From Alligator mississippiensis (lineage: Eukaryota; Chordata; Crocodylia; Alligatoridae), in the NCBI RefSeq assembly GCF_030867095.1, contig NC_081831.1:21118001-21182000 (forward strand): a DNA stretch of 64,000 nucleotides, written 5' to 3'. Position numbers and translations under genes: made by a program. Positions 50,232 to 62,994 of the stretch are shown here, piece after piece. Each line of letters opens with the position of its first letter. The stretch's first letter is position 1. A model generated the notes under the pieces. That model ran no database searches, was not told the DNA's origin, and saw nothing but the letters and a program-made list of their open reading frames with translations.

Positions 50232-53200
50232 TGCACTTGATCTGTAATGGAACAAATTCTGAGTACAAAGATTAAACTGCTGGACGGCAAGGAAAGAAGT
50301 ACCTAGGAATGTCTAATAATTTTTAAATGATGGAATTATACAGTGTACATATCTGCAACACAAGCTATGTATAAAGACCACATTTTATAAATTGTTTATT
50401 TTCTTAAGGTTAATTTATAGTAAATATTTGTAAGAAGTTTTTGTTTTTTTAACTTAATGATTCAATTTCCAGAATTTAAAAGGAAAGGATTTTGAGATGA
50501 ATGCTAAAATGAAAAAGACAAATGTGGACGTTAGCTTCTTATCTGAAGCTTACAAAGCTGGAATCTTATACTTTAGCACAGTTGACTCTGTTTGTTTTTT
50601 TAATGCTTATGCACTAAGGCTGCCAACAGACATGGAAAAAAAACTGCACTTTCCTGGAAGAGGCAACACATTAGTTTGACCAGGCTCTGCAGCATCTGTA
50701 TAGATTACGTGCTTCAGCAGGGGGTTTTGGTACTTTTATGTAATAGCTGATTCATTCAGCTATTAGATGAAAGCACAAAAAAGCCCCAATAACCACCTGA
50801 TCTCTACAGATGTTGGGCAAACTGGATCCAACTAGCGTGCTGCATCTTCTGGGTGTTGGTTTTGGCATGGGGCGCACAGAGTTTAAAGTGCCGTTTTGGG
50901 GTGTTGGGGGGTTACATCTGTAAGCAGCCTAATATTAATAAGATGCCATTTCAGTGAGACTCACTTTTTATTGACCACAGACTATTAATGAAAGAAACAC
51001 CCAACTTGTTTTATTCTGTTTGGGACTCTAAAATCAATCTCACTGTAGACTGTACACTTTTGGGTTTAGGTGATGAAGGCAAAGCTGACAAACCATTGGG
51101 CTTCCTATTAGTCAACCATTTTTTAAAGTGGTGGCTGGGACTGTGCGCCAAATATTGGCTCCTTCCGCCCCCAAAGCTTCCTATAGATCTTCCTTATATT
51201 TAACATTATCTACAAAGACTGCAGGTACCCAGAATGCAATACCATATCTTGATTTGAATAGCCTCTGTTTGAATCAAAATAGAATGCTGAATACTGGGAA
51301 CTTACATGATAAGATATTAGTTGGCCTAGCTGCTCCCACTGAATTTGATGGGTCTTTTGAATTCAGGGGAAGCAGACTTAAATTGTCAAGTTTGGTGCTC
51401 TTGACAAGTTGCCCCTTGAGAAAGTTTGGGTAACTTGTATATTTAAATACACTCCACTAGCTATATCTTGTCCAAATGCATTTATACTTCTTTGGGGTCA
51501 GTAACTCAGTTTAAAGTGTCCCCTACATTTGTCCAGTTACCTCCAAAAGTATGAATTCCAACATATTTGAAGATTTGACTGACTTTACCAAAAGATTCAT
51601 GATGGACCTTTATAGGATGAATAGATCATGAAGTTTTATTGTCCTTCTGGCTAAAATGAGGCATTTATTGCCAGTTTAAGAAATGCTTACTCTTCGGAGA
51701 CTCTTCCTCTCTTGAAGGATGATAGAACTGAATACCTAGTGGGTGGCCAGCTGAGGGGCCACTGAAAGCAAAAGGATTAAATATTTAGTGCAGGTATATG
51801 CAATAGAAGTAGGGCTTGTAAAAGACCTGAAAATAGTATGCATTTGGCCATGGTAAACAGTTTACCTATTACCTTTCTAATTTAGTAGAAAGTGGCAGGG
51901 AACCAGCAACAGGGAAGGTGGTACCATTAAAAGGTAATTTATGGCTGTTACGATTCATCTGCATGCCAGATAATTTCAATTTTAGTTTAACTATCTGCAC
52001 TTCCTGGCATAAAACTACTTTACCATGAAGAATACTCTACTAGAATTGTTCTATAGATACAATTGTTATACTGCCAAAAACAATTTAAGCTCTTTTTTTT
52101 TTTTTTTTGATAGGCAAGATAATATTGCCACCTTGTAGGAATTCAAACAGAACAAGCTGAGAAGTTTTGGTGTCAAAAAAATTGGACCCCAGCTCAATCA
52201 ATCATATAATACTTTGCCACTGAGTGGTAATTGGTGACACTTAGCAGTTTTGGCTGAGGGTTTTTTAATTAAAAGTATGCATCAGACCCCAGCACTATTT
52301 TTTGAAGGACAGTGTCATAGGCACCCAGATATAGTTTGGTAATAACTAGGTAGGTAGGATTTGGTCCAAAATTGGCCCAAATCTTATAATTATAACCTGT
52401 GTCTTTAAAATCTAGTGAAAATACTTGGGTTTTTTTTCTAAATCAAAGTTTGAAACCTAAGTTTTAAATGCTGTGAATTAGTCTGTAAGTGAAACAGATA
52501 CAGCAAGCTTGTATTGAAGCAGAAATTGTACTGATTTAAGTACCTGTTATTTTTTTTTAATATGTGCAACAGCATTTTACATAAAACGGTATCGCATTAC
52601 AGAGTACTTTGTGCTAATTTAGATAGTATAGCACCTCTTACTTTGTTTTGGGAGTGTTTATGGGGCTGCCCAAATTTAGCAACATGGATTTAACAACATG
52701 GGATAACAACTGATCTCAGTAAAACGATTCAATTTCTATGTGTAGACCTAGACTTTCAGAATAAAAGATTTTACAAACTGAGATGAGGAATGTTAAAAGT
52801 AAAAAGATAAACGGTTTGAAGTGTCCAGTAAATTGGATATCTAAACTATTTTCACTTCATCACAGACCCAGTAGCAGTAATAGTAAAACAAGTTTGTCTA
52901 CAACACATAATTACAGCATATCAGAGCAGGCTCCGGGCTTGTGTTCTGGACTTAGGTGATAAATTCCTGTTACTCTGGCTCATCTCTTTCATTCTCCATT
53001 TCTCCTTTCTGTGCTAGGTTTTATGTGCACTGTCCCAGCCCTAGTGAAGAGAAATGAGGGCCTGTGTGAAGAACAGTGGGATATTCTGCCCCTCAGTGAC
53101 TCATGTTTTTACAGCAGCCAGCAGATTAAACTGAGTTGTCTTTTACATTCACTTAACACTTTCTAGTGTTTTAGCTGTGATACCCTTTGCTGTAGCGGGT

Positions 53201-54800
53201 CTCCCTCACAGCTTTGGTATTTTTTTTAACAAGTATAAATGTATTAAAGCTGTGAATACCATTGGGACTGCAATAAAAATGCAGAGAAACCAAAGTGCCA
53301 TTAGGTCGTATAAATTGTGTCTTTTAACAAGTGAAGAAACCGATTCAATGTACTGATGCATTTCCAAGCCCAACCATGTCAATAACGTAGAGTTGGATCA
53401 TTTAACATATGCTAATGCCAAAAAGCAGTAGTGACAAACTTCTGCAAAATGTTTCTCTGTTGTATTATTTTTTTAATCTTATAAGGCAGTGGGTGTGTGG
53501 AATAAGTGACTATAAAGCTCTGGAGCAAACTTCCACAATTTACTTCTAGAACTATTTTTTTTCTATGTCAGTTGGAGAGTTGAGCTGGGTGCTTTCCTTC
53601 TTACACATCACCATGCTTTCTAATCAAGCATTTATATTTTTAGTGAAGGGAATGACTGTAATTATGAACACTTCTGGAATTGATAGATGAGAAGGAAGAG
53701 ACTTCAGCCCCCAACATAACTGTGCTGGTCCTGCGGAACTAATATGAGTAAAAGCATAAACACTGCCTTTTCTGCTTATGTCTGTATTAGAAAGCTTGCA
53801 CTAGTATAACTAAGTCACCTTGAATCATTGCAGGCCCCTAATAAATAGTTGAAACCAATTTAAATTGTGCTTTAATTGGTTTAAGTGCATCTATATGAGA
53901 AGTTTGTATTGCTTTAATTGGATCAGGTTTAGTGGACAGTGCCTCTGTTACCAAAATTAGCAAATCAATGAAATAAGTGCCATTTTTACATACTCACTTT
54001 TCTGGCCATAACTAAACTATAAAACGAGCAGAATGCTGTCATTCTGATTCAGCTAAACCAGAATCTGGAATAACTGACTTCATTATCGCCTTTATTTGTT
54101 TTTTATCACTGAAACCACAGCCTTGTGCAACATTTCCATTGGTGTTTTATAAAAAATAATGACTTGTAACTAGGACTGTGGAAAGCAGTATGTTCATTTT
54201 ACAGTAGGACTGTGCAGACTTCCATCCAGTTCTAGCCATGCGAGTGGTTCACATCCTCTTGAGTGCTGCTTGGAGTTTAAGATTCCAGGAGAACCACTAT
54301 TTCTAAGCACAAGTTGCATGAAACCAGCAATCCAATGAAATTGCAATTTCCTCATACGTTCCAAATGATAAGAATCATCCTAGGTTGAACTTCTAGAGAC
54401 AGAAATAATTTCTAAGTGTTCATGGAATTCAACAAATCTTTTCACGAAGCTGATTTCATTGTTTAGTTAGTAATGAAATATAGTCAGGTGAATTTCTAGA
54501 GAGGATTTTGGTGTTCGCAATGAATGCCTGGCCATTCTTTCAAATAAATAGGTCTCATCTAGTCCTTTTGTTAGATAGTTCAATTTAATATGTATTTTTC
54601 CAAGAATGTTAAGGTTACTATTTTGACTAGCAGTATATGACAAACAGGAATTTTTGCAGGTACCAAATCTTAAAAACTGGAACGTTCCTGAATCCAGACC
54701 TCTTTTATGATAGAACATAATGTTCATAATGTTTCAGGCATTATGTATATTGTCTTACTATTGCTAAGGCTTTCCATACAATCCATCTATAAAAACGCTT
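50232..54800 (+). other. MFSD6L 3' flank, probable long 3' UTR, then intergenic
   Basis: AT-rich, with few recognisable transposons compared with the rest of the window. No open frame of note and no second gene seen. Confidence 0.45.
50271..53277 (+). terminator. MFSD6L: Candidate MFSD6L poly(A) signals
   Basis: Three hexamers could define the 3' end: ATTAAA at 50271-50276 (40 nt after the stop), AATAAA at 52760-52765 and AATAAA at 53272-53277. The 50.2-53.3 kb stretch is AT-rich and low in recognisable repeats, as expected of a long 3' UTR. The sequence alone cannot choose between them. Confidence 0.3.
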
Positions 54801-54822
54801 GTTTGGTTTTTGGTTTTTTTGT

Positions 54823-54851
54823 TGTTTTTTTTTTTTTTGGGGGGGGGGGGT
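54823..54851. repeat. T-run joined to G-run
   Basis: A pure T run followed directly by a pure G run. A second T-to-G junction occurs at about 60408-60434. Low-complexity DNA. Confidence 0.8.
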
Positions 54852-55287
54852 GTTGCTTTGTGTTTTTGAAATCTGTACTGTCCTGGGAGTTTGGATGATG
54901 CATTCTAAATCAGATTGCAGTTTTTGGAATCACAGTGTTGCAGAGTCTCTTGATAGAACCTGCTGCAACCTTTTAAAATTGATCCATCCTCAGCTGTCCT
55001 TTCTCAGAGTTTTCAGCTGTGCAAACCAATGTAGTAGGTGTTGGAACTAATCTTGTCCATTTGGTTCAACATTCTAATGAGAAGATAATATTGGAGGTAT
55101 AGGAAAAGAAAAATGACTATTTTATGATCCAGCTATTATGGAAATAGGCATTTGTATGTGATTTGATCAATCATAAGAATTTGGTAAGTGCTCTTATTTA
55201 TCAAAGTGGCTTTCATTTGCATCTGCAATCTAATTAGTTAATTGGCTTTATTTTTTACTATTGCTATTGACCTTGATTGTTTTAAGC

Positions 55288-55701
55288 CAGGAGTGGTGAA
55301 GTTGATGCCACAAGTGCCATAACAGCTGCTTATAGAAAGAGGCTCAAGCTTCCAACCATGCAAGCAGCATACTGGAGAGGAGGTATCAGGTGTCACCACT
55401 AAGGACTGGGCTAACCCTTCCCTAGCCCTGCATCTGCCACTGAATTGTTTGTCACAGAGAACTTTGGATCCTCGCTTGCCATGTAGAACTGTGGTTGTGA
55501 GGCCACAGAAGGGTTAATTTGGCTGTTGGTAGTGACACCTTTCTTGCAGCAACATCCTCCCCCTGCTCTGCTCGGCTTTCCAGCCTCCATTCCTGCATCC
55601 CAAGGTGAGAAATCTGTCAAGTATGCCTCTGGGGATGAGGGGCCGGAGCTGTGGTAGGAACATAATTTGTGGCATGCCTGCCAAAAAGATAACCACAACT
55701 G
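55288..55701. mobile_element. Non-autonomous hAT element, 414 bp
   Basis: The ends CAGGAGTGGTGAAGTT and AACCACAACTG, with internal ttgtggcatgcctgccaaaa, match the family of 37759-37959. No clear target-site duplication. The open frame inside (55411-55866, minus) is not considered a gene. Confidence 0.6.
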
Positions 55702-56227
55702 ATTTTTGGCAATGAAAAATAACTGCATTATTTTATGACTTGATGAAAATACTTCTTGACAAATAGAGCAGCAAGAAAACTGTTTTTCCCAAATCAGAAT
55801 GAAAAGTCCAATCCAGAAAATACTTATATACTGAAAATCTTTCTCCCACTCCCTCCCCCCTGGCAAATTGGTACTGGTCCACTGATTTTGTTTTTGTTCT
55901 TTTCTGTTTTAATGCTTTTTATTTATTTATTTACTATAGCTAATCTAAATTTCTAAACAAAAAGTTACATTGAACCTAAAAACTGGAATGCTTTGTTTAG
56001 AAAATGTCTTGTTTCTTTTTAACATCCCAAACTTGTTCACACAGTTTGTGTTGAGAAACTCAAAGTTAACCTTTCACATGGAAAGTTTCATCGGTAGTGG
56101 TTTTAATATTTTCTCCTTAGACAACGAATTAACAACGTCCTGTAGTGACAAGCATTTATTCTATAGCACTTCCACAACAATAAGATTGCAGCTTCTCCTC
56201 ATTAAACTCCTGTAACAGCTGGTGGGG

Positions 56228-56308
56228 GGGGTGTAGGTTGTAACCGTGTTGGTCTAAGGACATAGGCAGACAAGGTTCCTTGGGTGAATCTGGTATCTTT
56301 TATTAGAC

Positions 56309-56356
<48 letters not shown>

Positions 56357-56372
56357 CCAACAGCTGGTAAAA
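56228..56372 (+). repeat. Dispersed repeat with (TA)n expansion
   Basis: It carries gttgtaaccgtgttggtcta, aggacataggcagacaaggt and ttttattagacc, then a 41-nt TA run (56312-56352) and attagaccaac. It is the same family as 6112-6275, with a microsatellite grown at the ttagacc site. Confidence 0.7.
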
Positions 56373-57573
56373 TCTGAATGTAGAAACAGATTTTCCAGGT
56401 AGCCACCACTACCTTATGTTGCCAGGCAACATATCTGTATATAATGAAGGAAGCTTAATAATGTTAATGGAGTTGGCATTGAATGGTTCAGCTATCAAGA
56501 CTATGGAAGCACTTCAGTTCTTGTATTTTTGTTGTGTGCCTTAGAGCTATATAAAGTTTCTTACTATCTACTCAAATTGCCTTCTAAAGAGCTCAAATGA
56601 GTGTATCTGTCTTAATGTTTTTCAACCTGCTGTTTTAATCTTTTTGTAATTTGCTAGCACACTTCAAGTAGTATGGATACTATATTACAGCTTACTTGAC
56701 TTGGGCAGGATGTTTTTTATAATCCTTTAATGTATGTCTACTTTTCATTATGGATACATCTCTTTTTCTCTGTGCATGGTTACTTCTGTAAAAAGCAATA
56801 TTTTTGCTTTTAAGAACTACTCCTCTATGACTGGAAGTGTTGATATTAGAAAATCTGTTCCTGTGTAGTCTTATATAAAAACCCTTTGAGAACTGGATCC
56901 ATGAAAGACTTTCAGCTTATTCGAGGACTTATGGAGGTTCTGCATGGAATTAGAACGACGGATTTCGCCATGTGGATCAGTTTGAACAGGGCATGCTGAT
57001 GGGTTCCAGTGATTCCAAGTACAACAGTCAACGCATTTGAATGTAACTTTCTTTTATTTAGACCTATTCTTCCAGTTTGGCAAAGTGTTGTTGTTTTTTT
57101 TAAATTTAATGATGACTGTATGCAGCGGATCAAATTGCATGCTTGAATTGGATCATAAACCCAGCATGTAAACTCTGAACTTGTTAGATTACATCCCATA
57201 TTCTTATTAGCATATAAAATAAAAATCTAAAACATGTTAAAACCTCATTTTGGCCCACATTAGTTTCCACTACTGATGAAAGCAGTCCCAGAACTATTCC
57301 AGTCTCCCACTGATTAAAATATTTACGCTTTTTTGTTTCCCTTGCAACACAATCAAAACAAATCTGAGGTGACTCACGTTGAGAGCATGGAAATTGGTTT
57401 AATGGAAGATGTTCTTTGCTTAATGAGTTGACACAATTGGATGCTGGGAGCTGATAACATTTTTGCATATGTAATTAAGGTGTTATAATATGCTTGATTT
57501 AAAAAAAAAAAAAAGTAGATGTCAACAGATGTTTCTATTTGCACAGGAACAGCCATTTCCTTCCTACATAGAT

Positions 57574-58091
57574 TAGAGGTGCACTGATATATCAGATTGG
57601 CACCAATAAAAGGAAAATTATCGGCAGTTGGCTTTTTTTTTGGCTGGTTGTAGCTGATAAAGTCACTGCATGCATGTGTGTAGCCACAGCATGCACACAG
57701 CCAGGAATGCAGCCTGGGAGTTAGGAAAGCAGCATCCTCCTGGTAAGTCTGTGGAGGGGAAGGGGTGTGGAGGAGGGAAGGGGCGTGGGGGAGCAGATTC
57801 CCCTATTTCCTCCCCCAGGGGTGCATACAACGGTGGGTAGCTGCCACCCCTCCCACATGCCCTGGACAAGCTGCCTACGGCTCTGTCCCATTCCTGGGTT
57901 GCATTCCCCACCCCTTCCTTTCCCTTCCTTACACCTCTTCTCCCCCACAGACTTACCGGCCAGACACCGCCCTCCAAACTGCTGGGCTGCATTCCAGTAA
58001 ATTGGCTATCTGATTGGTATTGGCCAATATGGCTGGTTAATAATTGGCCATCAGTATTGGCCAAGAAAAATCTTTATTGGTGCACGCCCAG
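57574..58091. mobile_element. hAT-like element of the AGGTGCAC type
   Basis: The ends TAGAGGTGCACTGATATATC and TTATTGGTGCACGCCCAG form inverted repeats. Subterminal 'gattggtattggccaatat' motifs are arranged as in hAT elements whose ends read CAGAGGTGCACCGAT. The flanks catagat and tatagat are suggestive but not aligned. Confidence 0.6.
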
Positions 58092-58139
58092 TATAGATAT
58101 TTGGTTTGCCTCTTTAGCAATAAAAATAAACCTAAAGGT

Positions 58140-58210
58140 TCCCCTTGCACAGGGGGCTGGACCCAATGATCTCACAAGGTCCCTTCCAGTGTTAATGTCT
58201 ATGAAATGTG
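58140..58210 (+). mobile_element. CR1 3' tail
   Basis: The phrases gggggctggacccaatgatc, aaggtcccttccagtgttaa and tgtctatgaaat match a CR1 terminus. Confidence 0.6.
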
Positions 58211-58219
58211 TAATGCAAA

Positions 58220-59400
58220 TTCTAAAATTGTTAGTGCGTAGAATAGGTGGCATGAGAGGTTTGGAACAGCTCATGAAAATACTGAGGTTGCATATTGATG
58301 AGATCGTGTTTTTTTTTTCAAAATGGCATCAGATATTGCACTGCTTGCTTCCCTGACTTTCTGTGCTAACACAGTGAGGAAGTTGTATTTGCAAAACATG
58401 AATTATTTAGAAAAGGAAGAACTGTTTGTGTCTACTGTGAATACTTGCATTTAATCTGCATAGGGTCACTATTGCTACTTTTCATTCTAGAATCAACATT
58501 TCTAGCATACTTTATCAGAAATGAGTTATTGTTTTAAATCTTTGATTGAATGAAGGATGACCCATTTCCCTTTGCTCTTGGAGATGTTAGGAACTCTGTT
58601 TCATTAAATTATTGCCTTTTGGAACTTGGGGATTTTGGCATGCATATGTTCTGCTGCTTTGTGGATGGATGCAGTTCTAATAGGTAGGCGTAATCTCTGG
58701 GTGGATGGATTAAAGCCATGTAATGCCCAAATGGGGCAGGATTTAAAACACATCCCTGTCCTCATCATTTCCATATTGGGCAGTTTAGGTAGCTCCTTGA
58801 TCCATGTACTGGGTTTTGAGGAATCCATTTTGAGGAACATACTTCTTCCCATGCATTTTATAAGGACTTGAGATGCCTACTGCCTAATTCAGGGCTGTTT
58901 TTTGTCTTTTTAGCACAAAAATACTGCATCAGAACCCAGTGCCTGAAATATCTATTTCCTTGTCCACAGCACGATTTAGGATTTAATGTGGCACTTGTTA
59001 TGCTCTCTAAATATCTCCCAAAATGCTGATGGATTTAACCTAACGACACTCTTTGGCATCCGTTTACATGTGGACGGCTGAGGTACAAAAAAAGGAAGCA
59101 ATGTGTTCAGGTCACACCAGACTGGCAGACCCTGGGTCTCATGAAACCTAGTCCAGTGCTGTGCCCGTCATCTTTTCCTGTCATATAAATGTTCTGTTGA
59201 GACATCTGCTGTTTCCCTCTCTCCTGCATGGAGTGCCAGCTGCCCATGGGAAAGGATATTATGTTCTCAGTATATTATAAAACCCTTTCACATCCCTCTG
59301 ATGTGTACTGTAAATCCTAACCCCAACACTTGAATACAAGGCCCTCTATTGTTGAACTCTGATACAATAGAAATAGTGACATCTCATTTTAAATAGACTT
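58220..59400. other. Intergenic, no feature recognised
   Basis: Ordinary AT-rich sequence. Nothing could be supported. Confidence 0.4.
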
Positions 59401-59401
59401 C

Positions 59402-59697
59402 GGGTGCATCTACATGTTGCCCTAGGGCGATGTACTGATGCGCTGCATCATATGGCACACCGTAGTGATGTAGCAATCACATGGGCCTATACATAATCGG
59501 CAGCTCTTGCCGTAGTGGCACACTTCCCCAGTATAGCATGCTGCTACAGTGACATGGCAGTAAAATCTAACAGTGTGCTGTGCACACAGCACAGTGAGTA
59601 ACCACCCATACAGCGCCGTGCTCTAGTACTTCCAAAAGGAAGTACTAAGGCACAGTGCTGTAGCAACGTCACCATATGGCAATATGTAGATGTGCCC
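59402..59697. mobile_element. MITE, 296 bp
   Basis: The 14-bp ends GGGTGCATCTACAT (59402-59415) and ATGTAGATGTGCCC (59684-59697) match at 12 of 14 positions when inverted. The interior has several imperfect copies of a 'gcatcatatggcac' motif. No clean target duplication. Confidence 0.7.
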
Positions 59698-59699
59698 TT

Positions 59700-61382
59700 T
59701 GAGAAACAGTTTCTCTGTGCCACCCCTCCTTTTTTCATTGGTTCAAACTGAATATAGGGTCTTTAGACTTCAAGTAAATGTGTGTTTTAAAAAAAACCCC
59801 ATCTTTTGTTTATGCAATTAATCTCTATTCCTGTGTGCCTTGCAGTCCACAATGCAAAGCTCAGCCCAGCTGTGCAGTGGAAGGTGCAAGCTTTTTTTCT
59901 GTAGGATAAAGACCTGATGAAAAATGTAAGCATCTGAGAAACTACTTCTACCAATTTGCACAGGAAACTATACTCTCTCATTGTACTGTGTGAGAAGTGA
60001 GACTTAGCTCTACCAAAAACTTGAGCCAGTCAGATCTGTGTATTTTGGAGGAGAGGCAGAAGGGGAGTAGTTTTTTGGTCAAGAAACAAAATATGTTGAG
60101 TCTGAAATGCTGTTGGAGTACTTCTTGGGAGTTGTAATTTGAAGGCATTCCTCATAGACTGGGCTTTGGCTGAACTTCATCTCCTGTGATGCACCAGTTC
60201 CCCCCCTTGTAGTAGGAAAGATTGAGCCCCATTACCATGCCAACACTGCTAAGCATCGTGGAACATAAAGTACCTCTGGGGACTTGTGGCCCTATTATAT
60301 TGCTTCAGGTCAAAATGTGTTCAGTTTTGGCAAAAGGCAGAAACTGCTTTGGTTTTCTGATATTCTGTTTCCTGACCAATTCACATTTTCTATACAAAGG
60401 AGACACTTTTTTTGGGGGGGGGGGGAGGGGGGGAGTATGAAAACCCAGCTTTTTGTTGACACTTTTGATGGAATATCTAATGTAAACTGTCTCTCCAGGG
60501 GTCACCTCCTCCTATACAGAAAGCACTTTGCACTTCTCTTAACAAAATCCTGCAAGTCTGGATTTGGGGCTGGGTTCCCAGGTGAAGTTCACCTTGTTTC
60601 TCTAATCGCATCTTCAGCTGGTCTATCTGCATTTTGCTGTCTGCTCCCCTATGATAAGTGCGAAAACATAATGACACAGGATAGCATCTTCAAAGCAAAA
60701 TATGTATTTTTCCATAGAAACATAAACTAAGTGACTCTTAATATCTCTTCCAAGCTAGATATTGAGCCACTGATGACTGCTCTGAACATGATGATCCAAC
60801 CAATTATATATCCACTTTACAGTACTTTCACCCAGACTGCATTTCCCTGTCTTAGTAATGAGAATGTCATGGGAGGCAGTCGAAAAGCTTGCTATAGTTG
60901 AGGTATATCACATTGTACTGCTCTCCCCCCTGCATCCACAGATCCTGTCAACTTGTAAAAAGACATCAGCTTTCTCAAGCTTTTCATCAAATCCATGTTG
61001 GCTGTTTCCTGATCACAGTGTTATCCTGCTGGGGCTCATCCAGACGAGCACAAACGTATAGTTTGTGGTGCCACAGACCTGTCTGCAGTGCCACACACAT
61101 CACACATGCAGGCATTCTCTGTATTGATAATTTGCAGCATGGTGGGTGGGGGGAGGAGGGGGTTTGACACCAGGAGATCCTGGTGTCAAAAAAACCCATG
61201 CCTTAAAAAAGCAGGGTGGTGCGTGTGGTGGCAGCATGCAGGGCCAGAAACCAGAGCCTGGCTGGCTGGAGTCACACTTAAGGTGCCAGCCAGGCTTTGT
61301 GCTGCCAGATTGCCAGGGCTGGAGCCCCTGGAGTCCCTCAGGACCCCAGGTGCTGGCCTCAGCCTACTCCACCCGACCCAGG
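59700..61382. other. Intergenic, no gene recognised
   Basis: Mixed unique and low-complexity sequence, with a 'cttgggagttgtaatttg' transposon-relic phrase near 60125. GC-rich open frames near 61090-61400 are not supported as genes. Confidence 0.4.
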
Positions 61383-61484
61383 CAGCGTTCCCTCTAAGGT
61401 GTGCGGCCGCACAGGTGCGCCTGGCAGCACGGCATGTGCGTGCCTACACGTCCACTCACGCCACACAGCTTAAAGGGAACACTG
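61383..61484. mobile_element. Very short non-autonomous hAT element, 102 bp
   Basis: The ends CAGCGTTCCCTCTAAG and TTAAAGGGAACACTG are inverted. The 8-bp duplication is gacccagg (61375-61382) and cacccagg (61485-61492), 7 of 8 identical. Confidence 0.8.
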
Positions 61485-61582
61485 CACCCAGGGCAACATG
61501 CCATGTGTGCACAGGCGTTTCCTGGGGACAGGCAGAAGCGGCACATGTGGGGATGGGCCCTTGGTGTTTAGAAACCAAAATA

Positions 61583-61640
61583 CTGTATTTACTCGACTAG
61601 AAGATGAGGCTGATTATAAGACAATGCCCCAAAAATTAGA
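61583..61640 (+). repeat. 'tactgtatttactcga' dispersed repeat end
   Basis: tactgtatttactcgactag then agatgaggctgattataaga is a known-looking vertebrate repeat terminus. The minus strand of 63935-63990 shows a related end (accatattttctcaaataca). Confidence 0.45.
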
Positions 61641-62174
61641 TTCTGTATATGGAAAATCTATACATTTGTTATAATTTTCCAGGTATAGAATCTAATTATT
61701 GGAGGTTTGCTTTGAATTTGTCTCCCTCCACCTGTTACAGCAGAGAAAATAAATCTGGGGGGGATCAGGTAGACCCTTTTCCCTCGAGCAGCACCTTGCT
61801 CCTCTCCTTACTGTCAGACCTGACCTTCCTGAGCATATGGAAGTGAGGAGCAAATTTGAAAGCAATAACCTTGAAATTAAACATGGCTGTAGCAATATGC
61901 ATATAGTGCCTATACACCCAGTTCATCCAGAATTGAGGCATTTTACCTTGGGTTTTTTTTAAACTGCTGCAGGTTTTAGCACAGGTGTTTCATAAACATA
62001 CCTTTGAGCAGAATTTTGGCACTTATGTATGTGTAGTACAAACTATGTGATATTAGTCCAAAGCCAAAGGTTTATGATTTACTCCATAGTTTATTGGAGT
62101 GGTCTCTACCCGAGTCAACAACATGACAACCACACAGCTCAGCACTGCTCAATATGTGTGCGTACGCCAGATAC

Positions 62175-62994
62175 TAGGGGGGTGTGAAACAGGCCGTATT
62201 CAATTTGGATTTGGATTTGGCCTGCATCAGGAACAGTGATTCGATTCATTGATTCGGATCACTGTCCCCAATTCGATTCAGCCAAATCCGAATCTGAAGA
62301 TTTGATGATGATTCAGAGAATCAGCAATTTGGACATAGGCACAACTTTAAATGTTTTTTCTACATACCTCTAGGTACCAGGCATGGCTCATGAATGCGAC
62401 TGGCAGGGGGTGTACGTGCCTCCCCCACCCCCCATGGGGCCAGGGCCCCCCCGATAGCTGACACTGATGCTGTTTGTAGGGTTGGTGCCCTCCCTGATAG
62501 GGTTGGCAGCTTCTGCAGGTGCCTCCCCCCAGATTCAGGAGGCACCAGCCACTCATGACTTCCAGTCCGCTTCTGGGTCCACTGCAGAGGACAACAGGGC
62601 CCGCCCCCCGCATGTCCTCCCGGCCCGGTGATTGGCCACAGGGAGGCACCAGTCGCTGAGCCAGGGAGGTACAGCCCCCTCCCCCCCCCCCCCCCGCGTG
62701 CTCTCCGGCAGACTGGGAAGTGGACCAGAAGTGCTCTTGTGGGACGTTCCATCCACCCCAGCATCGCAGCATTCACAAGCTGCCTGCTACCTTGAGGTAT
62801 GTAGAAAAAAAATGTAAAGCTGTGTCTATGTCTGAATTACTGAATCTTTCCAAATCTCTCTGAGTCAATCCAGAGGGTTCCGATTCAATTCGGAGAGATT
62901 AAAGGGTCTCCTGATTCGATTCGGAGATTCAGCCACTGAATTGGATCGAATCTCTGCCAAATTGAATTGGAGACCGACACTTTGCACAGCCCTA
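62175..62994. mobile_element. Non-autonomous hAT element, 820 bp, perfect 8-bp duplication
   Basis: The ends TAGGGGGGTGTGAAAC and TTTGCACAGCCCTA are imperfect inverted repeats (TAGGGcTGTGcAAA type). The flanking duplication CCAGATAC is perfect at 62167-62174 and 62995-63002. Both subterminal regions carry many copies of an 'attcgattcgg / aatccgaatc' motif, as expected of transposase-binding repeats. The GC-rich middle (62390-62760) has overlapping open frames but nothing like a transposase, so it may be captured host DNA. Confidence 0.85.

Noticed and set aside
62347..62776. Minus-strand open frames of about 140 codons
   Set aside because: Inside the 820-bp hAT element, Gly/Pro-rich, two overlapping frames equally open, no transposase motif.
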